10,348 nucleotides of DNA from Actinobacteria bacterium UBA5182. Lineage in GTDB: Bacteria; Actinomycetota; UBA4738. The DNA lies in assembly GCA_002413185.1 (NCBI GenBank), contig DHWM01000193.1, forward strand, positions 9,989 to 20,336, in the 5' to 3' direction. Made by a program: the position numbers and the translations under genes. Position 1 is the stretch's first letter. Every line of letters starts with the position of its first letter. A model generated the notes under the pieces. It had not been told where the DNA came from. It made no database searches and saw nothing but the letters and a program-made list of their open reading frames with translations. Of the stretch, positions 1-7,217 are shown piece after piece.

Positions 1-108
1 TTATCGTGGGCAGTACGGGCTAGGGTACGCGGCGTGCCACGAACGGGCCAGCCTGGGCGGACGTTCGATTCGGTACGCTGCCGGGCTGCCGATTCCTTTG
101 CCGATCGT

Positions 109-112
109 GGAG
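109..112 (+). promoter_or_regulatory. Ribosome binding site for the YcaQ-like gene
   Basis: GGAG lies 7 nt before the GTG at 120 and supports that start. The nearby ATG at 115 reads ATG-ACG-TGA, so it is closed at once and cannot be the start. I see no convincing promoter in bases 1-108; a TAA lies on the minus strand at 1-3, but nothing gene-like leads into it. Confidence 0.6.
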
Positions 113-119
113 CGATGAC

Positions 120-1367
120 GTGACGGAGCGAACCATATCCAGCCAGACTGCTCGCCGGCTGGCCATAACCAAGCAACGCCTGGCCGGTGCCCGGCCTCCA
201 CCCACTCAGGAAGGGATCACGGAGGTGGCTCGAAGCCTCCGGTGCCTCCAGCTCGACCCGATTAGCGTGGTGGCCCGAAGCCATCAGCTGGTCCTGTGGA
301 GCCGGCTCGGGCCCTACGACCTGCTCGATCTGGATCGGCTGCTGTGGGAGGAGCGGTCGCTGTTCGAGTACTGGGCGCACGCAGCATCCATCGTGCTGAC
401 CGAGGACTACCCGATCCACCGGATGCTGATGCGGAAGTACGCCACCACCGACCGGCTCCGCCATCAGCGGCTGCGTATCTGGCTGTCCGAGAACGAACCG
501 CTTCGCCGCCACATCCTCACGTCGCTTCGCCGGAAGGGCGCGCTGCGATCCCGCGACTTCGAAGGCGACCAAGCGGAGCGCGACTGGCACTCGGGCGGCT
601 GGACGTCGGGGCGGAACGTCAACCAGATGCTGGATTACCTGTGGACGAAGGGCCGGGTGATGGTGGCGCGACGAAACGGCCTGGAGAAGTGGTGGGACCT
701 CGCGGAGCGATGCCTCCCCGAAGGGACGCCTCGGGACCGACTATCGGACCGGGAGGTCACGCGGCGAGCCGCCCAACACTCTCTGCGGGCGCTGGGGATC
801 GGGACCAGCCGGGACATCCAATGGCACTTCACGGCGGGCCGCTACCCGGGCCTGCCGGCCGTCCTCCGTGAGCTCGAGAGAGCCGGCCTGATCGTGCCCG
901 TGCGGGTGCGCGACGACGATGCCACCGTCTGGCCCGAGCGACGGTTCGTCCATGCCGAAGACCTGCCGTTGTTGCAACGCCTCGAGCGCGATGACGGCTG
1001 GAAACCTCGGGCGACGCTCCTCTCGCCCTTCGACAACCTCATCATCAACCGGGCCCGCACCGAGGAACTGTTCGGCTTCCACTTCCGGATGGAGATCTAC
1101 GTTCCCGCATCGAAGCGTCGGTACGGCTATTACGTGCTCCCGATCCTCCTGGGGGACAGCGTGATCGGGCGCATCGACCCGGCCATGGACCGACGGAGCG
1201 GGGTGTTTCGGATCAACGCCGTGCACGCCGAGCCCGGCGCGCCACTCGACCGGGCCACCGGCGGAGCCATCCGTGGCGCCGTGCAGGATCTGGCCACGTT
1301 CCTGGGCGCCCGCGAGATCGCGTATCCGGCCGATCCGCCGAAGGGATGGAGGGCCGCGCTGCGCTGA
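120..1367 (+). CDS. YcaQ/AlkX-type winged-helix DNA glycosylase
   Basis: This 415-residue protein belongs to the winged-helix family (HTH_42) of E. coli YcaQ and Streptomyces AlkZ, monofunctional DNA glycosylases that unhook interstrand crosslinks and remove bulky alkylated bases. Family marks are the QLD triad at residues 44-46 followed by VVARSHQLVLWSR (50-62), EYWAHAAS (83-90), the LLSPFDNLI stretch near 300-308, and the late LPILLGDSVIGRID segment near 340-355. The QxD form of the catalytic motif matches the YcaQ/AlkX branch rather than the QxQ form of AlkZ. Length is normal for the family. The GTG start has GGAG 7 nt upstream. No signal peptide or membrane segment is visible, so it should act in the cytoplasm on DNA. 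It appears to be monocistronic: the next genes are tRNAs with their own -10 box. The family assignment is firm. Crosslink repair rather than another alkylation-repair role is inferred from the motif. Confidence 0.88.
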   Translation: MTERTISSQTARRLAITKQRLAGARPPPTQEGITEVARSLRCLQLDPISVVARSHQLVLWSRLGPYDLLDLDRLLWEERSLFEYWAHAASIVLTEDYPIHRMLMRKYATTDRLRHQRLRIWLSENEPLRRHILTSLRRKGALRSRDFEGDQAERDWHSGGWTSGRNVNQMLDYLWTKGRVMVARRNGLEKWWDLAERCLPEGTPRDRLSDREVTRRAAQHSLRALGIGTSRDIQWHFTAGRYPGLPAVLRELERAGLIVPVRVRDDDATVWPERRFVHAEDLPLLQRLERDDGWKPRATLLSPFDNLIINRARTEELFGFHFRMEIYVPASKRRYGYYVLPILLGDSVIGRIDPAMDRRSGVFRINAVHAEPGAPLDRATGGAIRGAVQDLATFLGAREIAYPADPPKGWRAALR

Positions 1368-1413
1368 CCGGCCTTGCCTCCGGCGCCGTCTCGGGGGCGG
1401 GCAGGGGGGGCGC

Positions 1414-1419
1414 TATACT
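1414..1419 (+). promoter_or_regulatory. -10 box of the tRNA cluster promoter
   Basis: TATACT in otherwise very G/C-rich DNA is a near-consensus sigma-A -10 element, 39 nt before tRNA-Glu, so transcription should start near 1425-1427. No TTGACA-like -35 is visible at 16-18 bp spacing; the base run there is G-rich. It probably drives all three tRNAs as one precursor. Confidence 0.55.
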
Positions 1420-1429
1420 GGCTCGCGCT

Positions 1430-1446
1430 GCCCCCGGGCCGGGGGC
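1430..1446 (+). repeat. 17-bp perfect palindrome in the tRNA leader
   Basis: GCCCCCGG and CCGGGGGC flank a single central G. As RNA this could form a GC-only hairpin (6-bp stem, 5-nt loop) just after the predicted transcription start and 12 nt before tRNA-Glu. It has no T tract, so it is not a standard terminator. It may be a processing or regulatory element, or chance in a G/C-rich leader. Confidence 0.45.
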
Positions 1447-1458
1447 GGGTGGGTTCTC

Positions 1459-1531
1459 GCCCCCATCGTCTAGCGGCCTAGGATCTCGCCCTTTCAAGGC
1501 GGAGACACGGGTTCGAATCCCGTTGGGGGTA
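1459..1531 (+). tRNA. tRNA-Glu (anticodon TTC)
   Basis: A 73-nt cloverleaf closes fully. The acceptor stem GCCCCCA pairs with TGGGGGT through a terminal G-T pair that is usual for actinobacterial tRNA-Glu. The anticodon stem TCGCC/GGCGG holds the loop CTTTCAA, with TTC at 1493-1495, and the T stem ACGGG/CCCGT holds TTCGAAT. The discriminator base is A at 1531. The next bases are CG, so CCA is not encoded and must be added after transcription. It is the first gene of a three-tRNA cluster, 15 nt before tRNA-Asp. Confidence 0.97.
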
Positions 1532-1546
1532 CGCGAAATCGCATAC

Positions 1547-1622
1547 GGTCCGGTGGTGTAGCCTGGTCTAACACGCCGCCCTGTCAAGGCGGAGATCGCC
1601 GGTTCAAATCCGGTCCGGACCG
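1547..1622 (+). tRNA. tRNA-Asp (anticodon GTC)
   Basis: A 76-nt cloverleaf with acceptor GGTCCGG pairing with CCGGACC and discriminator G at 1622. The anticodon stem CCGCC/GGCGG holds the loop CTGTCAA, with GTC at 1583-1585. The T arm is GCCGG/CCGGT around TTCAAAT, with one G-T pair. CCA is not encoded. Its anticodon arm is almost identical to that of the upstream tRNA-Glu. It is followed by a 37-nt spacer containing a small CCCCC/GGGGG inverted repeat at 1628-1644. Confidence 0.97.
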
Positions 1623-1659
1623 CGGATCCCCCGTCCTCAGGGGGCGGGGCGTCGTCCCC

Positions 1660-1732
1660 GGCGAGGTAGCTCAGTTGGCAGAGCACGCGGCTGAAAACCG
1701 CGGTGTCGGCAGTTCGATTCTGCCCCTCGCCA
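1660..1732 (+). tRNA. tRNA-Phe (anticodon GAA)
   Basis: A 73-nt cloverleaf with acceptor GGCGAGG/CCTCGCC and discriminator A at 1732. The anticodon stem CGCGG/CCGCG holds the loop CTGAAAA, with GAA at 1693-1695. The T arm is GGCAG/CTGCC around TTCGATT. CCA is not encoded. It ends the Glu-Asp-Phe cluster. The stop codon of the convergent minus-strand gene begins at the very next base, so no terminator fits between them. Confidence 0.97.
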
Positions 1733-2554
1733 CTAGTTCAAAGATTCGCGGTTCATCGCTTCGGCCCACCGGTTCGACACCGACTGGTAGAGTTCGGCGG
1801 CGCGCAGCACCCCGCCCGACGCGGGGTCGACGATCGCCTCGATGGCCTCCTGGATCTCCCGCCCGCTGTGGTCGTTGTCCAGCTCGTCCCACGTGAACAG
1901 CGACGACACCGACGAGTAGTCGAGCTCGACGAACGAAGCCGGATGGAACGCCGAAAGCCACTGGGCCATGTCCCGGATCAGCTCGGCCAGCGGGGAGAGC
2001 TCGGAGCGGCGAAGGACCTGCAGAGCTCGTTCGGCCCGGCGCCTCGCCGACTGCACGGGCGTCCAGTAGTGCAACCGGAATTCGCCGTCCGGTGATTCGG
2101 TGAGCCGGCGTTCGGGCTCATCCACCAGGACGAACCACCGGATGGGGACGTGCCACGCGCTCTGGAGCATCGAGGGCGCGGCGGAGGGGTCGCGGCGCTT
2201 CAACCTGGCCAGCTCGCGGGCGGCCCGGCGGGCCTCGGCCTCCGGTACGAACGCTTCGGCCACCTCCGTGGGCGCGGACTCCCGAAGCGACAGGATGCTG
2301 GCCAGGACCCGCAACCGAGTCCGCCACGGACAGATGAAGTAGGTGCCGTCGACCAGCCGAACGTCCGCATACTCGCCGTCCGCGGACGCCAGGAGGCCCA
2401 CCCGGGCTTCCTTCATCGAGGACTCCTCCCGGTACACCGGGCGCGGGGACGGCGGCGGGCCTCCCGAGAGGATGTACCGCTCCCACGCGGCTCGTTCGGG
2501 CTCCGGATAGGTCTCGAGGGGACGGAACACCCGCAGGTACGCGCAGGGGATCAC
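1733..2554 (-). CDS. Conserved actinobacterial protein of unknown function
   Basis: This 273-residue soluble protein starts at GTG 2554 and stops at TAG 1735-1733. The reading frame stays open far upstream, to about 3877, but that part is the antisense of the dehydrogenase gene. The start at 2554 is chosen because a perfect TATAAT lies 6 nt before it and the protein-like sequence begins there (IPCAYLRVFRPLETY). Visible features are an N-terminal stretch with a Pro-rich patch (33-39), a central conserved-looking block (DVRLVDGTYFICPWRTRLRV, 64-83), an Arg/Ala-rich helical region (about 104-122), a Trp/aromatic strand region (IRWFVLVDEPERR, 138-150), and an acidic C-terminal part (VELDYSSVSSLFTWDELDND, 209-228). 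There is no signal peptide, membrane segment or metal or nucleotide motif. I recall similar uncharacterised proteins next to valine dehydrogenase genes in actinobacteria, but cannot name a domain. The gene is divergent from the branched-chain operon and convergent with the tRNA cluster. Function is unknown. Confidence 0.85.
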   Translation of the reverse strand: MIPCAYLRVFRPLETYPEPERAAWERYILSGGPPPSPRPVYREESSMKEARVGLLASADGEYADVRLVDGTYFICPWRTRLRVLASILSLRESAPTEVAEAFVPEAEARRAARELARLKRRDPSAAPSMLQSAWHVPIRWFVLVDEPERRLTESPDGEFRLHYWTPVQSARRRAERALQVLRRSELSPLAELIRDMAQWLSAFHPASFVELDYSSVSSLFTWDELDNDHSGREIQEAIEAIVDPASGGVLRAAELYQSVSNRWAEAMNRESLN

Positions 2555-2560
2555 CGCCGC

Positions 2561-2566
2561 ATTATA
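2561..2566 (-). promoter_or_regulatory. -10 box (TATAAT) for a leaderless mRNA
   Basis: On the minus strand a perfect TATAAT ends 6 nt before the GTG at 2554. A usual 6-7 nt distance from box to first transcribed base puts transcription start on the start codon itself, giving a leaderless mRNA. No ribosome binding site is present, as expected for such a start. A -35 element is not recognisable at 16-18 bp spacing. Confidence 0.7.
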
Positions 2567-2637
2567 GGTTCGACGTTCGGGCGGGCCGTGCCGGCGAGCG
2601 TGGCGCGGCCCTCGGTGGGATCGACAAGGCGCGGTGC

Positions 2638-2643
2638 TAGACT
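2638..2643 (+). promoter_or_regulatory. Extended -10 box of the branched-chain operon
   Basis: TAGACT preceded by TGC (a TGn extended -10) lies 76 nt before the dehydrogenase start. Transcription should begin near 2650. A TCGACA at 2621-2626 resembles a -35, but its 11-bp spacing is too short to pair with this box. The site is divergent from the TATAAT box at 2561-2566, so about 85 bp between the two boxes would hold any shared regulator site. Confidence 0.5.
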
Positions 2644-2678
2644 GCCCGACGCGCCCCAGCGGAGCGAGAGGCCGTGAG

Positions 2679-2719
2679 ATGACACGAGAACCGACGCCGG
2701 TGCGGGCACCCCTCAGATA

Positions 2720-2720
<1 letters not shown>
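2679..2720 (+). CDS. Possible 13-residue leader ORF, overlapping the dehydrogenase start
   Basis: ATG-ACA-CGA opens a short frame (MTREPTPVRAPLR) preceded by purine-rich GGAGCGAGAG at 2661-2670. Its TAG stop at 2718-2720 shares one base with the GTG of the dehydrogenase, which itself has no ribosome binding site. This layout would allow termination-reinitiation coupling. The peptide has no run of Leu, Ile or Val codons, so it does not look like a classical attenuator. A small GGTG/CACC hairpin (2699-2710) lies inside it. The ORF is short enough to be chance; the correct spacing of the purine-rich site and the stop/start overlap are the reasons to list it. Confidence 0.35.
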
Positions 2721-3820
<1,100 letters not shown>

Positions 3821-3830
3821 TCCTCCGCGC

Positions 3831-4946
3831 ATGACGGATCCCTCCCAGAACTCCACCGCAGGAGACGGCGACGACACCCTCCGGGTCCTTCCGACCGGGA
3901 AGGACGAAGGCCCGGAGCCGGATCTCGACCAGCTCGGCCTGAAAGACGAAGAGCTCCGCGAGCTGTATCGCCTGATGGCGCTGACCCGCCGGGCCGATCT
4001 GGAGGCGACCGCCCTGCAACGCCAGGGAGAGCTGGCCGTGTACCCGCCCCTGATCGGACAGGAGGCGGCCCAGGTGGGAAGCGCGTTCGCCCTGGAGGAG
4101 TCGGACTGGATCTTCCCGTCGTACCGCGAGCTGGGAGCGGCGGTGGTTCGAGGCGTCGACCTGGTCGAGTACCTCCACTTCTACCGGGCCACGTGGCACG
4201 GCGGGACGTACGACGCCGCCGCGCACCGGTTCGGGTACGTCAGCGTCCCTGTCGCCTCGCAGATCATCCACGCGGTCGGGTACGCGATGGGCGCGAAGCT
4301 CGACGGGGTCTCGCTGGCGTCACTGGTGTACTTCGGTGACGGCGCCACGTCCGAGGGCGACTTTCACGAGGGCTGCAATTTCGCGGCGGTGTTCCGGGCC
4401 CCCGTCGTGTTCTTCTGCCAGAACAACCAGTGGGCGATCTCGGTGCCGGTTTCGGCCCAGACCGTCGCCCCGATCTGGAAGAAGGCCGAAGCCTACGGCT
4501 TTCCAGGCGTGCGAGTGGACGGGAACGACGTCCTGGCGGTCTTTCAGGCGACGAAGGAGGCCGCCGCCCGTGCCCGCGACGACGGCGTGCCCACGCTGAT
4601 CGAGGCCGTGACCTATCGGATTGGCCCCCACTCCACGGCCGACGACGCCACGAAGTACCGGGAGCAGGCGGACGTGGATCGTTGGGCCGAGCTCGACCCG
4701 TTGAAGCGGTACCGCGAATGGCTGGAGTCCTCCGGCAACGCCGATGGCTCCTTCTTCGACGACGTGGAGAAGGAGGCGAAGGAGTTCGCCGCGAAGACGC
4801 GGGCGGGCGTCATCTCCTCGGAGCCTCGGCCGGTGTCCGAGCTGTTCGAATGGGTCTTCGGCGGGGAGCTGCCACCCCATCTGGCCCGCCAGCGCGACGA
4901 GGCGCTGCGGTTCGCCGGACAGGAAGGCGACGGCCCGGATGCCTGA
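3831..4946 (+). CDS. Branched-chain 2-oxoacid dehydrogenase E1 component, alpha subunit
   Basis: This 371-residue protein is the thiamine diphosphate (TPP) binding alpha chain of the E1 decarboxylase in a 2-oxoacid dehydrogenase complex. The TPP motif runs from GDGATSEGDFHEG (169-181) to QNN (197-199). The phosphorylation-loop equivalent RIGPHSTADD (263-272) is close to the branched-chain E1 form, which favours branched-chain over pyruvate specificity. IFPSYRE (94-100) and YPPLIGQEAAQVG (71-83) are also family-typical. The first 35 residues are acidic and probably disordered. The ATG has no clear ribosome binding site, and the preceding stop is only 10 nt away, so coupling with the dehydrogenase is likely. 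Its end overlaps the E1-beta start by 8 nt, so the two subunits should be made in equal amounts for the heterotetramer. Pyruvate dehydrogenase E1-alpha is the alternative; the dehydrogenase neighbour argues against it. Confidence 0.9.
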   Translation: MTDPSQNSTAGDGDDTLRVLPTGKDEGPEPDLDQLGLKDEELRELYRLMALTRRADLEATALQRQGELAVYPPLIGQEAAQVGSAFALEESDWIFPSYRELGAAVVRGVDLVEYLHFYRATWHGGTYDAAAHRFGYVSVPVASQIIHAVGYAMGAKLDGVSLASLVYFGDGATSEGDFHEGCNFAAVFRAPVVFFCQNNQWAISVPVSAQTVAPIWKKAEAYGFPGVRVDGNDVLAVFQATKEAAARARDDGVPTLIEAVTYRIGPHSTADDATKYREQADVDRWAELDPLKRYREWLESSGNADGSFFDDVEKEAKEFAAKTRAGVISSEPRPVSELFEWVFGGELPPHLARQRDEALRFAGQEGDGPDA

Positions 4947-5925
4947 GGTCACCATGGTCAAAGCGTTGAACGAGGCCCTCCGGGACTCCCTGGCGGAGGA
5001 CCCCCGGACGCTGATCCTGGGCGAGGACGTCGGGAAGCTGGGCGGGGTGTTCCGGGTGACCGAGGGGTTGCAGGCCGAATTCGGGACGGACCGCGTGTTC
5101 GACACGCCGCTGGCGGAAGCGGGGATCGCCGGCGTTTCGCTGGGACTGGCCCTGGCAGGATGGCATCCCGTGGCGGAGATGCAGTTCGACGGGTTCTCCT
5201 ATCCAGCGCTCGACCAGGTCATCAGCCACATCGCGAAGTACCGGTACCGCTCGAGGGGTCGACAGCCGATGCCGCTCGTCATCCGCATCCCCTTCGCCGG
5301 AGGCATCGGGGCGGCCGAGCACCACTCGGAGAGCCCTGAGACCTACTACGCGCACACGGCCGGACTAAAGGTGGTGGTGCCGTCCTCGGCCATCGACGCC
5401 TACCACCTGTTGCGAGCCTCGGTGGCCGACCCGGACCCGGTGATCTTCCTCGAGCCGAAGAGCCGGTACTGGTCGAAGGAGGCGGGTGAGCTCAACGGAA
5501 AGGGCGGCGATGGCGGGCTGCCCATCGGACGGGCTCGGGTGGTCCGGGAGGGCACGGATTGCACGATCATCACGTACGGGGCGATGGTGGCAAGGTCGCT
5601 GGCCGCTGCCGAGACCGCCGCACGCAACGGGACCGAGGTGGAGGTCCTGGATCTTCGGTCGCTGGTTCCACTGGATCTAGACGCGCTGGCCGATTCGGTG
5701 CGCAGGACGGGCCGGGCCGTCGTCGTCCACGAAGCTCCTCTGACCCTTGGGTTTGGCGCCGAGGTGGTGGCCCGGCTGGTCGAGGACGCCTTCGACTACC
5801 TGGAGGCGCCGGTCCTCCGCGTCACCGGCTACGACACGCCCTATCCGCCGGCCACCAACGAAGCCCACTATCTGCCGAGCGTCCGGCGGATCCTGGCGGC
5901 CGTGGAACGGGTGACGAGCTACTGA
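4939..5925 (+). CDS. Branched-chain 2-oxoacid dehydrogenase E1 component, beta subunit
   Basis: This 328-residue beta chain pairs with the alpha subunit to form the E1 active site. It has the pyrimidine-binding transketolase fold at the N-terminus (LGEDVGKLGGVFRVTEGL, 27-44; E60 in FDTPLAEAGI should contact the TPP aminopyrimidine), the conserved FAGGIGAAEHHSESPE loop near 117-132, and a C-terminal transketolase domain (DLRSLVPLDLDAL and VVVHEAP). I chose the ATG at 4939 because MPEVTMVKALNEALRDSL is the usual E1-beta N-terminus; the frame is open upstream only inside the alpha gene. AGGAAGG at 4921-4927 could be a ribosome binding site, 11 nt away. The start lies inside the last codons of the alpha gene, and the stop TGA overlaps the E2 ATG (TGATG), so alpha, beta and E2 form one coupled unit. 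Confidence 0.92.
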   Translation: MPEVTMVKALNEALRDSLAEDPRTLILGEDVGKLGGVFRVTEGLQAEFGTDRVFDTPLAEAGIAGVSLGLALAGWHPVAEMQFDGFSYPALDQVISHIAKYRYRSRGRQPMPLVIRIPFAGGIGAAEHHSESPETYYAHTAGLKVVVPSSAIDAYHLLRASVADPDPVIFLEPKSRYWSKEAGELNGKGGDGGLPIGRARVVREGTDCTIITYGAMVARSLAAAETAARNGTEVEVLDLRSLVPLDLDALADSVRRTGRAVVVHEAPLTLGFGAEVVARLVEDAFDYLEAPVLRVTGYDTPYPPATNEAHYLPSVRRILAAVERVTSY

Positions 5926-7208
5926 TGGCTGCTCGCGAGTTTCTCCTGCCGGACCTGGGCGAGGGCCTGGAGGACGCCGAGATCGTGACGTGGCGCGTGG
6001 CCGAGGGCGACCACGTCGAGCTGAACCAGGCGCTGGTGGAGGTCAACACGGCGAAGGCCCTCGTGGAGATCCCCTCCCCCTGGGAGGGCGTGGTGGAGAA
6101 GCTGTTCGCGGCGGAAGGCGACGTGGTGAAGGTGGGGCAGCCGGTGGTGTCGATCAGCGTGGACGACGCCGCGGCCACGGAAGTGGCTGTCCCGCAGGCT
6201 GAATCGACGAAGCCCAAGCGCCGGGCGGTGCTGGTCGGATACGGCGTGGAGGAAGAGGAAGGCCCGGCGGTCGCCGAGGGGGAGGGATCATCCCGCTCAA
6301 AGGCCACCAGGGAGGAGGGCGGGGGCGACCGCTCGCCGGTCGCCGCGTCACCTCCCGTGCGCCGCCTGGCCAAGGAGCTGGGGATCGATCTCGCCGCCGT
6401 GGCCGGCACGGGCCCGGGGGGGCGTGTCACCAGGGAGGACGTGACGAACGCGTCCCAGGGAGAAGCAGACCCGAACGGACGTGCGGTCTTCGCTGCGGCG
6501 ACGCCGGCGGCCGGAGACACCGACGTGATCCCGGTGAAGGGGACGCGACGGCTGATCGCCGAGAAGATGACCCGCTCGGTCCGCGAGATCCCACACGTCA
6601 CCACCTTCCTCACCGTCGACGCCTCGTGGGTCCAGGCGCTCCGGGCCGAGCTGACCGAACAGAGCGGCGAACGGATCAGCCCATTGCCCATCGTCGTTCG
6701 GGCCCTCGTCGAGGTGATCGGCGACCACCCCAAGCTCAACTCGTCGTTCGACGCCGAACGGTCGGAGATCACTGTGTACCGGCAGTGCCATGTCGGGATC
6801 GCCACCGACACCGAACGGGGCCTGGTGGTGACCGTGGTCCGGGACGCGGGCGACCGCGGCATCCTCGACATCTCGAAGGAGATCGCCCGGCTGGCCGCGG
6901 CGGCCCGGGCCGGAACCGCCAGGCCGGAGGAGGTGGTTGGGGGGACGATCACAGTGTCCAACGTGGGATCCTTCGGGGCGGACTCCGGGACCCCCATCAT
7001 CAACCACCCCGAGGCGGCCATCCTGGCGCCCGGCGTGATCGAGCCCCGAGCCTTGGTGGTCGACGGCCGGGTCGAGGCGCGGCCGGCGATGACCCTGTCC
7101 CTGTCGTTCGACCACCGGGTGCTGGACGGAGCCGAGGCCGGGCGAGCGCTGCGCGCTCTGGGGAACCTCCTGGAAAGCCCGTTCAAGCTCGGATCCCTCC
7201 CCCGCTGA
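5925..7208 (+). CDS. Dihydrolipoyl acyltransferase, E2 of the branched-chain complex
   Basis: This 427-residue E2 core carries the acyl group on lipoyl-lysine to CoA. Domains in order are one lipoyl domain (about 5-80, with the lipoylated K44 in VNTAKALVEIPSP), an acidic/charged linker containing VLVGYGVEEEE (102-112), a peripheral-subunit-binding domain that holds E1/E3 (about 138-176, VRRLAKELGIDLAAVAGTGPGG), a second linker, and the catalytic acyltransferase domain (about 198-427) with the active-site motif DHRVLDG (H397, D401). A single lipoyl domain and the NTAKA context, instead of the ETDKA of most pyruvate E2s, match actinobacterial branched-chain E2. The start overlaps the E1-beta stop (TGATG). 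The lipoamide dehydrogenase (E3) gene is absent here, so it must lie elsewhere, possibly shared with other complexes. Confidence 0.92.
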   Translation: MAAREFLLPDLGEGLEDAEIVTWRVAEGDHVELNQALVEVNTAKALVEIPSPWEGVVEKLFAAEGDVVKVGQPVVSISVDDAAATEVAVPQAESTKPKRRAVLVGYGVEEEEGPAVAEGEGSSRSKATREEGGGDRSPVAASPPVRRLAKELGIDLAAVAGTGPGGRVTREDVTNASQGEADPNGRAVFAAATPAAGDTDVIPVKGTRRLIAEKMTRSVREIPHVTTFLTVDASWVQALRAELTEQSGERISPLPIVVRALVEVIGDHPKLNSSFDAERSEITVYRQCHVGIATDTERGLVVTVVRDAGDRGILDISKEIARLAAAARAGTARPEEVVGGTITVSNVGSFGADSGTPIINHPEAAILAPGVIEPRALVVDGRVEARPAMTLSLSFDHRVLDGAEAGRALRALGNLLESPFKLGSLPR

Positions 7209-7217
7209 GCGCGCGAC

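Noticed and set aside
1..201. Minus-strand frame at the left edge ending in TAA at 1-3
   Set aside because: Low-complexity Trp/Arg/Pro-rich product overlapping the glycosylase start, with no ribosome site or family likeness.
1628..1644. CCCCC/GGGGG inverted repeat between tRNA-Asp and tRNA-Phe as a terminator
   Set aside because: Only 5 bp, followed by G/C rather than T. More likely a spacer in a shared tRNA precursor.
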